From: Kordiimonas sp.
GTDB taxonomy: Bacteria; Pseudomonadota; Alphaproteobacteria; Sphingomonadales; Emcibacteraceae
Reading direction: 5' to 3'
Assembly (NCBI GenBank): GCA_002700365.1
Contig: PADB01000010.1
Location: 482,504-546,503, forward strand
Length of the DNA: 64,000 nucleotides
The position numbers and the translations under genes are program-made. Shown here piece after piece: positions 36,452 to 44,655 of this stretch. Position 1 is the first letter of the stretch; each line of letters starts with the position of its first letter. Below the pieces are notes generated by a model, which saw only the letters and a program-made list of their open reading frames with translations, had not been told where the DNA came from and searched no databases.

Positions 36452-37471
36452 TTAAAAACGCTCCCGAATACCAAAACTCATGCCAAACTGTTTAAATTGA
36501 TCCGCCCGCCACCGCACATCGTCGGTCAAAGCAAATATGCCCTGGGGATTGTCGAAAATAACCAACTCCCCATCCGCTGGACTAGATCGCAACGCCGGCT
36601 CTATCTTTACCGTTGCCTCACCGTTGCTGTCGCTCGATGCATTCCAGGTCGCCTGAAAAAGCTGGGTGCCCACCTGAAAATAATCACCGGCCGCAATAAC
36701 GGCCTCTGTATCCACGGGCAGACCGCGCAAGGCGATTTCATCCCCTGTCTGCCCGCCGCCATTAACAACAATAGGATCAGTGTAGCTTGAAGCAGTGTCG
36801 CCCACCTCCACCATAGCATTACGACAATAAGCCAGGCCCGCCGTCTCTGTCGAAGGATAGTGATACAGACCTAACCGGATATAATCAAAGTTATCTTCGA
36901 TCGTCAGGGTGCGCGTATAGCGGGTATAGGTCAGATCAGATGAATGCGCGTAAACCTGGCTCCACCAGACGCCGTTTTTAATGATAAATAACGTAAAATA
37001 GCTTGTTACGCCCGCGGCGGCGGCGGCGGCATCAACTTTCAAATCAACAGAGACGGTCAACTTGTCGCCTGCACGGACTCCCTTGTTAACGCCAGGATAA
37101 GGCGTCCGCACCGCTATATCTTCCGTATAAAAAGGATAGCTGTTACTGGATTGTTCTCCGCCGCCGTTGAGCAAAAGATTACGGCCGTAATTCTTAATCT
37201 CTCCCCGCGGGCGGCGATTGTCAGGATCACCCGCCCAGAAGGTGCCATATTGTCCCTTTAATCCGGTAACAAACCCCCGCCAGACCGCCGCCTGATCTTC
37301 CGTCATGGGCGGCAATTCCAGCATTCCTGACCAATAATTACCCACACGGGAAATAACCTGTTGCTGGCCAGTAAATGGGCTTTCATGCACCACATTGTTA
37401 CTGGTCAATCCCCATTCACTGGCACGAATGCCCGCAGTGCCTGGCAAATGAAGTGGATAAGTCAACGGCAT
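36452..37471 (-). CDS. Distal tail protein with inserted sugar-binding-like domain
   Basis: 339 residues. The ends (residues ~1-95 and ~240-339) fit the usual distal tail protein in the TMP-adjacent position (EWGLTSNNVVHESPFTG, WRADQFKQFG). The middle starts with GRNLLLNGGGE and runs through repeated beta strands to ~235, a jelly-roll pattern like carbohydrate-binding modules inserted into phage proteins. Stop and start of its neighbours are within one base. Confidence 0.7.
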   Translation of the reverse strand: MPLTYPLHLPGTAGIRASEWGLTSNNVVHESPFTGQQQVISRVGNYWSGMLELPPMTEDQAAVWRGFVTGLKGQYGTFWAGDPDNRRPRGEIKNYGRNLLLNGGGEQSSNSYPFYTEDIAVRTPYPGVNKGVRAGDKLTVSVDLKVDAAAAAAGVTSYFTLFIIKNGVWWSQVYAHSSDLTYTRYTRTLTIEDNFDYIRLGLYHYPSTETAGLAYCRNAMVEVGDTASSYTDPIVVNGGGQTGDEIALRGLPVDTEAVIAAGDYFQVGTQLFQATWNASSDSNGEATVKIEPALRSSPADGELVIFDNPQGIFALTDDVRWRADQFKQFGMSFGIRERF

Positions 37472-39402
37472 CAGGCCAAAGCTCCTTTACGATAAGCACC
37501 GCCGCGATTCATCGCATCAAGCACCGCACCCTTACTCGCCTCAACAAGACGGGGGGCGGATTGCGCGATCCGCGTATCAACGCTTTCAAGTGTTGTGTCA
37601 AAGTGTAAATGCTGTGTGATATGCACTGCAGGCGCCGCGGCGGGGCCAGCCGTTGGCATTCTATGATTAGGGATGATGTCGCCATTACCGCGTGGCACGA
37701 ATAATTCTGGCCCGCGCTCCCCCACAATATAGGGCTGTTTACCCATCACGGGACCACCAACGGCACGACCAAATAAACCGCTTAATAATCCACCGCCACC
37801 TGTTAAGCCGCCTGTCAGCGTCCCTAAAAGATTTTGCAGCGGCGCAATGATTAATGCGTCCGCCAACATTTTCAGCAACGCATTTTTAAAAGACTTCGCC
37901 ATATTCGAAAATGAATCGCCGACGCTGTCGGTCCCTTCAATGAATATCGCGCCGAAATCCTCTGCAAATTGATCTGTTAATTCCCGCAGCCTACTAAACT
38001 CATTCTCTTGAATATCTTTTATTTCGGCGGCGGTGTTCTTGTTGATTAATATCCGCGCTTGCGCAAGCTGTTCTTCTGTCGCAATACCCTGGTCATGGCG
38101 TTGACGCCATATCGCTAACTCCTGCGCCGCCTCGGCCCTTGCCGCCTCAACTAGCCTGTCACTCGATTTTAACGCCTCAATCTCCAACTCTTTTAAAAGC
38201 TGGACCGTCTCCTCTCGCCCCTCATAGACACGGTCCCGCGCCTCTTCTCGGGCTGTGTCATCCGAATCCATTCTATCGGCAATGTCAATTCCGATGACGC
38301 CCCGATCTGTCCGCGCGGCCCCGTCTATGCGCGGCGGTTTCGTCACAATGGGTATGTTGCCATCGTCCAGCGCGCCGCCAACTATAAGAGAATCGCGCTC
38401 GGCCTCTGCGGCGCTGATCTTTTTTCTGATCCGCTTATGTGTCTGTGACTCTCCCCCCCAGATAGTAGGGGCATTAGCCAACTCACGATTAAGCCGCGCG
38501 ATTTCATCGGTTAGGCTTTTTATCCGCTCTTCTGCGTTTGGCGGGGCGATAATCTCCGCAAGATTTTCGTAAATCTCGCCCATTTTCGCAGTGACGCCAA
38601 ATTCTTCATTAACATCACCAAGCCGCGCCTTAATGGCTGTCAGATAACTTGAAAAGCCGCGACTAAGTGAAGACGGCATATCTTCAAACCGTTGATTAAT
38701 TTCCTCTTGCTGTTTGAGAAGCGCCGCAAACACGTCCTGGGATAGAACCTTGCCTTCAAGAACCATTTTCCGCAATGCGCCCACGCCTTCAACACCCAGG
38801 CCGCGGGCCAATGCGAGCGCCACCTCTGGCAGATTTTCAACAACAGAATTAAATTCCTCCGCCCGCAAAATCCCCGCGCCTAAACCTTGCGCAAGCTGCA
38901 ACGTGCCAGCATTTATCGCCTCTGTGCTGGAACCGCCCAAAACGCCTAATTGCTGGATCACAGCATTAAGCCGCGTGACATCTTCCGTGGTTGCCCCAAG
39001 GGCAGAGGCCGAATGATTGACGCGCTGGAACATATCAACATTGGCCGCCAAGGCTGTGCCTGTTTTGATAGCCGTTTCCAGCAATCGTTCATACACATCC
39101 TGATAATCACCGGTCGCCTTGGTCGCAGCCTCTATTCTTGCTCTCAAAATCGCCTGTTCATCGGCCGCCCGTACAGTGCCACGGATTGCCATAGCAGACG
39201 CATAAACGGCCGCAAAGGCGGCGCCGGCACGATTCAACCGCTTAAACGATTTATCAATACTTTTCAGGGATCGATCAACACGCCGCTGGGAAGAAGCCGT
39301 CTGTTTTTCCATGCGCCGCAACTCACGACGCAGGCGCTCCGTATTTGCATCAATGTTAACAAGTAGGTCTTGGGCTATTGTTGCCACGGCGGCGCCTTTC
39401 AC
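37471..39402 (-). CDS. Tape measure protein
   Basis: 643 residues. N-terminal coiled coil (LRRELRRMEKQTASSQRR), then the tape-measure domain (~70-270; LLETAIKTGTALAANVDMFQ, EEFNSVVENLPEVALALARG), a long helical region, and a Gly-rich C-terminal part with GPMAVGG-like VGERGPELFVPRG. It sets tail length. It starts with GTG at 39402, inside the 3' end of the frameshifted tail chaperone, as in lambda. Confidence 0.88.
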   Translation of the reverse strand: MKGAAVATIAQDLLVNIDANTERLRRELRRMEKQTASSQRRVDRSLKSIDKSFKRLNRAGAAFAAVYASAMAIRGTVRAADEQAILRARIEAATKATGDYQDVYERLLETAIKTGTALAANVDMFQRVNHSASALGATTEDVTRLNAVIQQLGVLGGSSTEAINAGTLQLAQGLGAGILRAEEFNSVVENLPEVALALARGLGVEGVGALRKMVLEGKVLSQDVFAALLKQQEEINQRFEDMPSSLSRGFSSYLTAIKARLGDVNEEFGVTAKMGEIYENLAEIIAPPNAEERIKSLTDEIARLNRELANAPTIWGGESQTHKRIRKKISAAEAERDSLIVGGALDDGNIPIVTKPPRIDGAARTDRGVIGIDIADRMDSDDTAREEARDRVYEGREETVQLLKELEIEALKSSDRLVEAARAEAAQELAIWRQRHDQGIATEEQLAQARILINKNTAAEIKDIQENEFSRLRELTDQFAEDFGAIFIEGTDSVGDSFSNMAKSFKNALLKMLADALIIAPLQNLLGTLTGGLTGGGGLLSGLFGRAVGGPVMGKQPYIVGERGPELFVPRGNGDIIPNHRMPTAGPAAAPAVHITQHLHFDTTLESVDTRIAQSAPRLVEASKGAVLDAMNRGGAYRKGALA

Positions 39403-39625
39403 GATCTCGCGCCTCTTCCAGCGCGACGCGGTTTAGGAAATCAGGATCAGGATCAGAAGATTGATCATCTTCCGTGTTTGGATTGTTAATTTTGACGTAA
39501 GTATTAATCGCAATAGTGTATTCAAGCGGGGTTGCCCGCCAGAAGGTGCGGGGCGACCAGCCAAGAACGGCCATCGCCACGCCAAAGGATTGTTCAATAG
39601 GGAAATGCGTTAGGTCATCGCCTAC
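39356..39625 (-). CDS. Second tail assembly chaperone domain, made by -1 frameshift
   Basis: The 89-codon frame from 39625 reads VGDDLTHFPIEQSFGVAMAV and continues LGWSPRTFWRATPLEY, resembling the GTA rcc01693-type tail assembly chaperone. The family-like part begins before the first ATG (39580), and there is no RBS for it. It is entered by -1 slippage at the A-AAA-AAG heptamer ending the preceding gene, giving a 204-residue fusion, like lambda gpG-T. Confidence 0.75.
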   Translation of the reverse strand, partial: VGDDLTHFPIEQSFGVAMAVLGWSPRTFWRATPLEYTIAINTYVKINNPNTEDDQSSDPDPDFLNRVALEEARDRERRRRGNNSPRPTC

Positions 39626-39969
39626 TTTTTTTTATTGCCTGACGCCGGCTGATCCTCATCGGCGCCAGCGTTGCCATTCAAAACGACAAACAGCACGTCA
39701 GCAAGCACGGCCGTTGTGTCTGTCAAAGGATGTACTAACAGCCCTTGGCCAATATCATTTTTTGACAACGCGCCGCCATGATCAATGGTTGCCCAGAGAA
39801 AAGCCGCAATTTCTGTTAGGCTGGCCTGCCCTACCGCCACGCGGCGGGTAAAATCCAACAGGCCAACGCCGCTGGCCTGCTCAAAACGGGCAATGTTCTC
39901 AAATGTCGGATCAATGGTCCATTCATCCGGCCCTAGTTTTATCCGGCCTTCGCCTCTTGCTTTATTCAT
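39622..39969 (-). CDS. Tail assembly chaperone (GTA family, Phage_TAC_11-like)
   Basis: 115 residues: LGPDEWTIDPTFENIARFEQ followed by ASGVGLLDFTRRV and LTEIAAFLWATI, typical of the 'gene transfer agent family' tail chaperones (G position). It ends in NKKK encoded by an A-rich run, followed by TAG. Upstream lies the tail tube gene with a 5-base gap. Produced in excess over its frameshifted extension. Confidence 0.8.
   Translation of the reverse strand: MNKARGEGRIKLGPDEWTIDPTFENIARFEQASGVGLLDFTRRVAVGQASLTEIAAFLWATIDHGGALSKNDIGQGLLVHPLTDTTAVLADVLFVVLNGNAGADEDQPASGNKKK
39625..39631 (-). promoter_or_regulatory. Slippery heptamer A-AAA-AAG (programmed -1 frameshift site)
   Basis: The last three sense codons before the TAG of the upstream chaperone gene are AAA AAA AAG. 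The heptamer is in the zero frame. Moving back one base joins exactly the next frame, open for 89 codons. I see no obvious downstream stem-loop. Confidence 0.7.
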
Positions 39970-39974
39970 TCAAA

Positions 39975-40397
39975 CTAAGCCTTTGTGTCGGTCAAAGCAC
40001 CCGTTGGCACAAATTCAACCTGATACTGGATCACATCCTGGCTGTCGCCGTCTAACTGGAAATTGCTGATTGTGAATGTGCCGGCGTACTTGTCGCCGTC
40101 CGTGTTATAAACAATCTCAAGCTGCACATCTGTAGGGGAGGAACCATCGCCCCATTTGCTTTGCAGGCGCTCGAAAACAGTATTGCCGCCCCCTGGATAC
40201 TTGCCGGAAACTGATACATTGCCGGAACGATTGACAGCACGGCTTGTCGCCCAGCCATCATCGTCTTTTGTCGTTGTGTCAACTGTGGTTGTGCTGCCGC
40301 CGAATGTTGTTGACTCCTGCCCTGGTATTGTATCGTAGGCAGAAACATCATCATATAGTTTGACAAGAACCTTCTTGCCCAAATCTGTTGCAGACAT
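39975..40397 (-). CDS. Major tail tube protein
   Basis: 140 residues with KKVLVKLYDDVSAYDTI and repeated beta strands, ending YQVEFVPTGALTDTKA, fitting the TP901-1/GTA tail tube group. The polymer of this protein makes the tail tube. It follows the DUF3168 tail-completion gene with a 24-base gap, the standard order. Confidence 0.8.
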   Translation of the reverse strand: MSATDLGKKVLVKLYDDVSAYDTIPGQESTTFGGSTTTVDTTTKDDDGWATSRAVNRSGNVSVSGKYPGGGNTVFERLQSKWGDGSSPTDVQLEIVYNTDGDKYAGTFTISNFQLDGDSQDVIQYQVEFVPTGALTDTKA

Positions 40398-40421
40398 AAG
40401 AGAACCTTTCCTTTGTTAAAA

Positions 40422-40802
40422 TTAATCTATCCGCGCAGTAAAGCGTTGCTGCGCCACGTAAAGCTGCTCATCTGGTATTGATTCAATACTTGTTGAAATC
40501 CATCGCAGATCAACAAAATCATGTGACGGCAGAACTAGCGCCGCCTCATCTATGGCCGACACAATCGCCGCCGCGATTTCTTCCACCTCTTTTCGGCCCG
40601 CCGCGGACGACCACGTAAACAGACTAAACGTGATTGTCTTTAATGATGCATCCTTGTACCGCGTGGGGGCCGTCTGAAAATCACCGAACTGTGTATATGG
40701 AAGGGCTGTAGAAGACGGCACGTAATCATAAACTGGCGTGGCCAGCGCTTGTGACAAAGCCGCATAGACGGCCTGCTGTAATTCCCAGGTCTCACTTGGC
40801 AC
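40422..40802 (-). CDS. Tail completion protein (DUF3168)
   Basis: 126 residues beginning WELQQAVYAALSQALATPVYD, with PYTQFGDF and a KTITFSLFTWSS strand, typical of DUF3168 proteins that join the head-tail interface. It overlaps the gp10-like gene by 11 bases. Confidence 0.85.
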   Translation of the reverse strand: MPSETWELQQAVYAALSQALATPVYDYVPSSTALPYTQFGDFQTAPTRYKDASLKTITFSLFTWSSAAGRKEVEEIAAAIVSAIDEAALVLPSHDFVDLRWISTSIESIPDEQLYVAQQRFTARID

Positions 40803-41253
40803 GGCGGGTCACTTTCCTTAGCGTTGATTCAACGGCACCATCCAGGCGCCGCGTGATATAGTGAAAATTATTTTGTAAAGCCGGCTGCAGGAATGGCCGC
40901 GCAGGCAATCCACTGTGGCCCCGCTTTGTTTTACCTTTACGCGCCCCTTTCTTAAAAAGCCGCGGCGCCGTCTTTTTTGTTCCGAACTCAATAAACCGCG
41001 CATAAAAGGCTTGGCGATTAGCTTTTTTCCCGCGAAAGCCGATTTTTGCCGTCAGCCCATCACGGGCGACCTTATAGGATATCTGGCTGGCCAGATTGCC
41101 CGTGTCTTTTGGCGCCAACTTAATCGCGTCCGCCTGCACAACCTGGGCGGCATGTTCGACCTCGTCCTCTACCTCTTTACGCAATTCTGGCTCGATGCGC
41201 CGCAATGTTTTTCGCAGTTTTGAGACATTGGCATAAGAACCACGCCGCGCCAT
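40792..41253 (-). CDS. HK97 gp10-like tail-head joining protein
   Basis: 153 residues. The core LAPKDTGNLASQISYKV and the later ARFIEFGTKKTAPRLF (F/Y-x-EFGT) are characteristic of HK97 gp10-like proteins. The C terminus is strongly basic. It starts in a TAATG overlap with the adaptor gene. Confidence 0.88.
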   Translation of the reverse strand: MARRGSYANVSKLRKTLRRIEPELRKEVEDEVEHAAQVVQADAIKLAPKDTGNLASQISYKVARDGLTAKIGFRGKKANRQAFYARFIEFGTKKTAPRLFKKGARKGKTKRGHSGLPARPFLQPALQNNFHYITRRLDGAVESTLRKVTRRAK

Positions 41254-41576
41254 TAAGTAACCTCTCCCTCAAGACAGGCCATCGTCAAAAACCGCCGCCT
41301 CTCATCCCTATTTTGCGCCGTTTCAATATTCAATATACGGCCTTGCCACTGTAGGCGCATGGCCGTTGTTACGCCGTCACGATAACGCATCGTCACTTCA
41401 TAACGGCTCTGGGCTATCTCTTGCCCCGCTTGGGCAACTTCTCGCGCCGTCAAAGGCCGCACACGGGCAGGAAAAACACCGACACTTTCCCATGACTGGC
41501 TATAACCGCCGCCTCCGTCCGCTGTTTTTACTGTTTGTTCAAGCGTGACACGTTCGCGCAGATCACCAATATTCAT
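41253..41576 (-). CDS. Phage head closure/head-tail adaptor protein
   Basis: 107 residues starting MNIGDLRERVTLEQTVKTAD, the signature of SPP1 gp16-like/HK97 head closure proteins, with RYEVTMRYRDGVTTAMRL. Start overlaps the connector stop in an ATGA. Confidence 0.88.
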   Translation of the reverse strand: MNIGDLRERVTLEQTVKTADGGGGYSQSWESVGVFPARVRPLTAREVAQAGQEIAQSRYEVTMRYRDGVTTAMRLQWQGRILNIETAQNRDERRRFLTMACLEGEVT

Positions 41577-42148
41577 ATTGGGAGTGCCTCACCGGCCAAT
41601 AATGCCGCCGCCGTTTCCGGAACCGTTGTCGCGGCCCGCCCGTATGTCACGATTGACCTCTCATCGTAATAATGCCCCGTCAACATAAGAACCGCATGGC
41701 GGACCGCAGCCGGTACAGACGTCCAGTCCGCGCCATATCCCGCCGTAAAATCAACTTTCACTGTGTTATAATCGCTGGCTGTTGCGGGCCATGTTATCCC
41801 CGTGGCAGGGGAAATTCGTGCAGGGCGGTATCTATCACCCAGATCAACCCTGTAATTTTGGGAAACAAGTGTCTGTGACGCGCCGTCTGTGTCAATGTAT
41901 GTGATAGAATCCACGGATAACACCGGCGATTTCTTCAACTCAAACGCCGCAGGAAAACAGTCATATTCAGCGCGATACTGCCGCGCAATAATAGGACGAT
42001 TTAAAATCACCTCCGCGCGGCGCGTGGCAACGGCAATCATATCAATAATGGTCGCGTCATCTTCACCATCCAGAACCCGCAAATATGACTTTGCCTGTTG
42101 TAAAGTCACAGGCAGGCAAGGCGGATTAGTCATTTCCGTTGTATTCAT
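41573..42148 (-). CDS. Head-tail connector protein (gp6-like)
   Basis: 191 residues. LQQAKSYLRVLDGEDDATI (LxxAKxyLRVD..DDxxI) is the gp6-like connector signature, followed by RPIIARQYRAEYDCFP and a helix ending ADWTSVPAAVRHAVLML. The conserved YG/YYDERS segment is present. Next to the 91-residue gene by an ATGA-type overlap. Confidence 0.88.
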   Translation of the reverse strand: MNTTEMTNPPCLPVTLQQAKSYLRVLDGEDDATIIDMIAVATRRAEVILNRPIIARQYRAEYDCFPAAFELKKSPVLSVDSITYIDTDGASQTLVSQNYRVDLGDRYRPARISPATGITWPATASDYNTVKVDFTAGYGADWTSVPAAVRHAVLMLTGHYYDERSIVTYGRAATTVPETAAALLAGEALPI

Positions 42149-42420
42149 AGCTGCCCCATCTGCAAAACTATAGACCGCTGATCCACACGCCCCGCCCCAG
42201 ATGTGACATTTGCCGTCAGGCGGTATTGATTGCCACGCACTCCGCCGCTAACAAGCACCGTCGCAACGGCACCATTAATTGTGGGGGAAGATAAAACAGG
42301 GCCAGCGGGCCAAACCGTCCAGTCAACAGTCGAAACGGTATCACCGGCCGCCAGCCAATCTGTAAAATCTATGCTGTAATCCAGCGATCCGGCGTCAGGA
42401 TCATGTGCAAAAAACGACAT
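42145..42420 (-). CDS. Hypothetical phage protein (beta-rich)
   Basis: 91 residues with alternating strands (DSLDYSIDFTDWLAAGDT... TVDWTVWPAGPVL) like the small Ig-like proteins of capsid regions. Likely a structural or decoration part; no family assigned. Coupled to the connector gene. Confidence 0.55.
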   Translation of the reverse strand: MSFFAHDPDAGSLDYSIDFTDWLAAGDTVSTVDWTVWPAGPVLSSPTINGAVATVLVSGGVRGNQYRLTANVTSGAGRVDQRSIVLQMGQL

Positions 42421-42422
42421 GA

Positions 42423-42623
42423 TTATTTCCGCTTCCGTGGACGTGGCTTATTCGCCCCCGCCTTTTCCATGTCATTCACTGCCCGAAAAGGGCGGGCGAT
42501 GCCCGCTTCAATGAGCCGTGCCGCTTCACCTGTTGGAAACTCCGCAATATCACCAGGCGAATATGTGTAGTTAGGGCCAGATAAGCTGGACACCAGCACA
42601 ATTTTTAGTTTTTTCTCTGCCAC
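42423..42623 (-). CDS. Small basic phage protein downstream of capsid gene
   Basis: 66 residues with LSGPNYTYSPGDIAEFPTGE and a strongly basic tail (KPRPRKRK). The pattern GPN..Y.PGD...F...EA..L is common in short proteins following phage capsid genes. Function unknown. Confidence 0.6.
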   Translation of the reverse strand: MAEKKLKIVLVSSLSGPNYTYSPGDIAEFPTGEAARLIEAGIARPFRAVNDMEKAGANKPRPRKRK

Positions 42624-42649
42624 CTGATATTCCCTTCCGTTGTAATAAG

Positions 42650-42674
42650 AAGGCGGGGGATAAACCCCCGCCTT
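42650..42674 (-). terminator. Hairpin after the major capsid gene
   Basis: Stem AAGGCGGGGG/CCCCCGCCTT (10 bp) around five bases, 21 bases after the capsid stop. On the minus strand it is followed by TTCTTATT, on the plus strand by TTTTGTTG. It probably reduces read-through from the capsid gene into the next genes. Confidence 0.7.
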
Positions 42675-42694
42675 TTGTTGTGAAACCGCCGATC

Positions 42695-43972
42695 TTATGA
42701 CGCGGCCGTTATAAGATGCTTCACAGCGGCGCTGTTGGTCAGCACCCCGTCCAGACGGGTATAAGCCATAAAGCCAACTTGCAGATTTTCCGCGTACCGT
42801 TCTGAAAGACGGATCATCTGCGGTGTACCTACACGGCGAACAAGATATTTTTTCATATCGCCGAAAAGAACAACCTTTTTCGCAGCGGCCAGGCTGTCCA
42901 TCGCCTGGTTAACGCTATAGCGGTACCCCGCAATTAAGTTAGGCTCGCCGGACTGGATATTGCCAAGCTGCCAGAGATAATTGCCGTTGCCGTCTTTCAA
43001 TTTGCGGATCGCCTTCAACGTGTCATCATTGAACATCAGACGACAAGTCGGCGCATCACGATACGCTGGGTCAACCGAATGGATCAGGTCCAAAATCTCA
43101 TCGGACGTGATCGCCGCTGTTGCGGCGGCCGTTGTCCCCGCGGCCGAACCTGTGACGATCCCCGCCGGCTGGCTTGAGCCTGTGCCGGTTGTCAGAACCT
43201 TATTGGCACCACGGCTTAACCGCTCGCCGAACAATTCAGAAACCAGGCGATCAATATTGTAAGCAGAGTCGGTCAGAAGCTGAATCGGCACACGCACCAT
43301 TTTTGAGCCACAGAGATACGCGCCCAGACTCTTTTGACCAAAAACAATATCGCCGGAACCGTCATCTGTAACGGCGGCATTTTCTGCCACTAGCTCCGTG
43401 CCGTTGGCAGTATCATCAACAGTCGGCAACTCAATAGGGTTACCGCTATCTGTCTGCATCAAATCAATTACGCCGCCGTCCAACATTGGACCCCATGCCG
43501 CCATTGATTTTTCAATGGTCGCCAGAAGCTCCGTGGGCACTGTGTAGCCGCCCGCCGCATCGGTCCCCGTGGCTTGCGCACGAATTTCTTGTGGCACAGA
43601 GGCAAGGTGATCCGCCATTTGCTGCCGCTCTTCTTGTGATAGGGCCGACATGCCATGCTTGATCGCTTTGGCGAACGTCTCACGATATTCAGTCGGCTTT
43701 ACTTCCGCGCGGCCTTCCGCTTCACTGTCTACCTGTTCGGGTGCGCGGGCATCGCCGGACTCTAGCGCAGCATTCGCGCGGGCCAGTCGTTCTTCACGTT
43801 GAATACGCTCGCCGATCTGGTCATATTCCGCCATTGCGGCGTCATATTGGCCTTCTAGCTCTTGCGCCCGCTCTTCTGTCGTATCATTCTTATCAACTTC
43901 CGCCAAAATCCCACGGGCATCATGGACGATTTTAGCTTGCTTTTCTCGTAGCTCTTTCAAAATATCCGGCAT
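42695..43972 (-). CDS. Major capsid protein, HK97 fold
   Basis: 425 residues from ATG 43972 (AAAGGA seven bases upstream; an earlier in-frame ATG at 43987 lacks an RBS). The N-terminal ~100 residues are a coiled-coil delta domain (ELREKQAKIVHDARGIL) cut off by the prohead protease. The mature part includes TGTDAAGGYTVPTEL, FGQKSLGAYLCGSKMV and LIAGYRYSVNQAM, standard for HK97 capsids. It is flanked by hairpins on both sides. Confidence 0.93.
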   Translation of the reverse strand: MPDILKELREKQAKIVHDARGILAEVDKNDTTEERAQELEGQYDAAMAEYDQIGERIQREERLARANAALESGDARAPEQVDSEAEGRAEVKPTEYRETFAKAIKHGMSALSQEERQQMADHLASVPQEIRAQATGTDAAGGYTVPTELLATIEKSMAAWGPMLDGGVIDLMQTDSGNPIELPTVDDTANGTELVAENAAVTDDGSGDIVFGQKSLGAYLCGSKMVRVPIQLLTDSAYNIDRLVSELFGERLSRGANKVLTTGTGSSQPAGIVTGSAAGTTAAATAAITSDEILDLIHSVDPAYRDAPTCRLMFNDDTLKAIRKLKDGNGNYLWQLGNIQSGEPNLIAGYRYSVNQAMDSLAAAKKVVLFGDMKKYLVRRVGTPQMIRLSERYAENLQVGFMAYTRLDGVLTNSAAVKHLITAAS

Positions 43973-44000
43973 TTTAAATCCTTTCATATGCCATAAAAAA

Positions 44001-44020
44001 AGCCCCGCTCTTGCGGGGCT
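44001..44020 (-). terminator. Terminator between prohead protease and capsid genes
   Basis: Stem AGCCCCGC/GCGGGGCT with TCTT loop and, on the minus strand, a T6 run directly after (43995-44000). It is a strong rho-independent terminator upstream of the capsid gene in the direction of transcription. Capsid expression must then use read-through, antitermination or a promoter in the 30-base gap. Confidence 0.8.
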
Positions 44021-44037
44021 GTTAAATAGGCAGTTTA

Positions 44038-44655
44038 CTAATCTGCCGTTCTCCGAGACCGTAATCCCAGGTCCATTTTAAGGCGTAACCGCCTTTGCGT
44101 GGCCTTAAAGTTTTCTCTTTTCTGTTCTTGCCGCTCGTTCCGAAAATGGTCTAGCGACCGTAAACCAATATCTGTGCCCTCATAAGCCGGTGTGGTAACA
44201 ATGGACACATCCCCCAACGCGGCAGACAGTATGCGGCGGCGGGGAATATCGCCTGTGTCGTCCCATTCCTCGCGCTGTGCATAAAAAGCAAACGACATTT
44301 TTGTCATATCGCCACGGCGCATTTTTGGGACAATTTGCTGCACATCTGGATCATCCGCAGCAAGAACCGTCTCCATATAAAGGCCCTTATCATCCTCTTT
44401 TAGGGTCAATGTGCCAGATGTAGAACGGGCCAATGGCAGGCCCTCATGATTGACTAAAAAAACAACATCATCGCCGCGGGCCAGCGCATCTGTAAACGCG
44501 CCGCGCTCGATCACCTCTATAAAATGCCCGCCAATATCGGCATCCTCACCAAAAACCGCAGCATATCCAGCGACCTTGATTCCGTCATCATCCGCCCGCA
44601 CCTCCGCGGGACCGATTTTAGAAAATCGTCTTTCTAATTCCTTGGGATTAGTCAT
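44038..44655 (-). CDS. Prohead protease, HK97 family
   Basis: 205 residues. The HK97 protease (U35/S78) pattern is clear: KVAGYAAVFGEDADIGGHFI, FLVNHEGLPLARSTSGTLTL (catalytic His and Ser region) and MSFAFYAQREEW. It processes the capsid delta domain during assembly. Overlaps portal by 4 bases (ATGA). Confidence 0.9.
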   Translation of the reverse strand: MTNPKELERRFSKIGPAEVRADDDGIKVAGYAAVFGEDADIGGHFIEVIERGAFTDALARGDDVVFLVNHEGLPLARSTSGTLTLKEDDKGLYMETVLAADDPDVQQIVPKMRRGDMTKMSFAFYAQREEWDDTGDIPRRRILSAALGDVSIVTTPAYEGTDIGLRSLDHFRNERQEQKRENFKATQRRLRLKMDLGLRSRRTAD

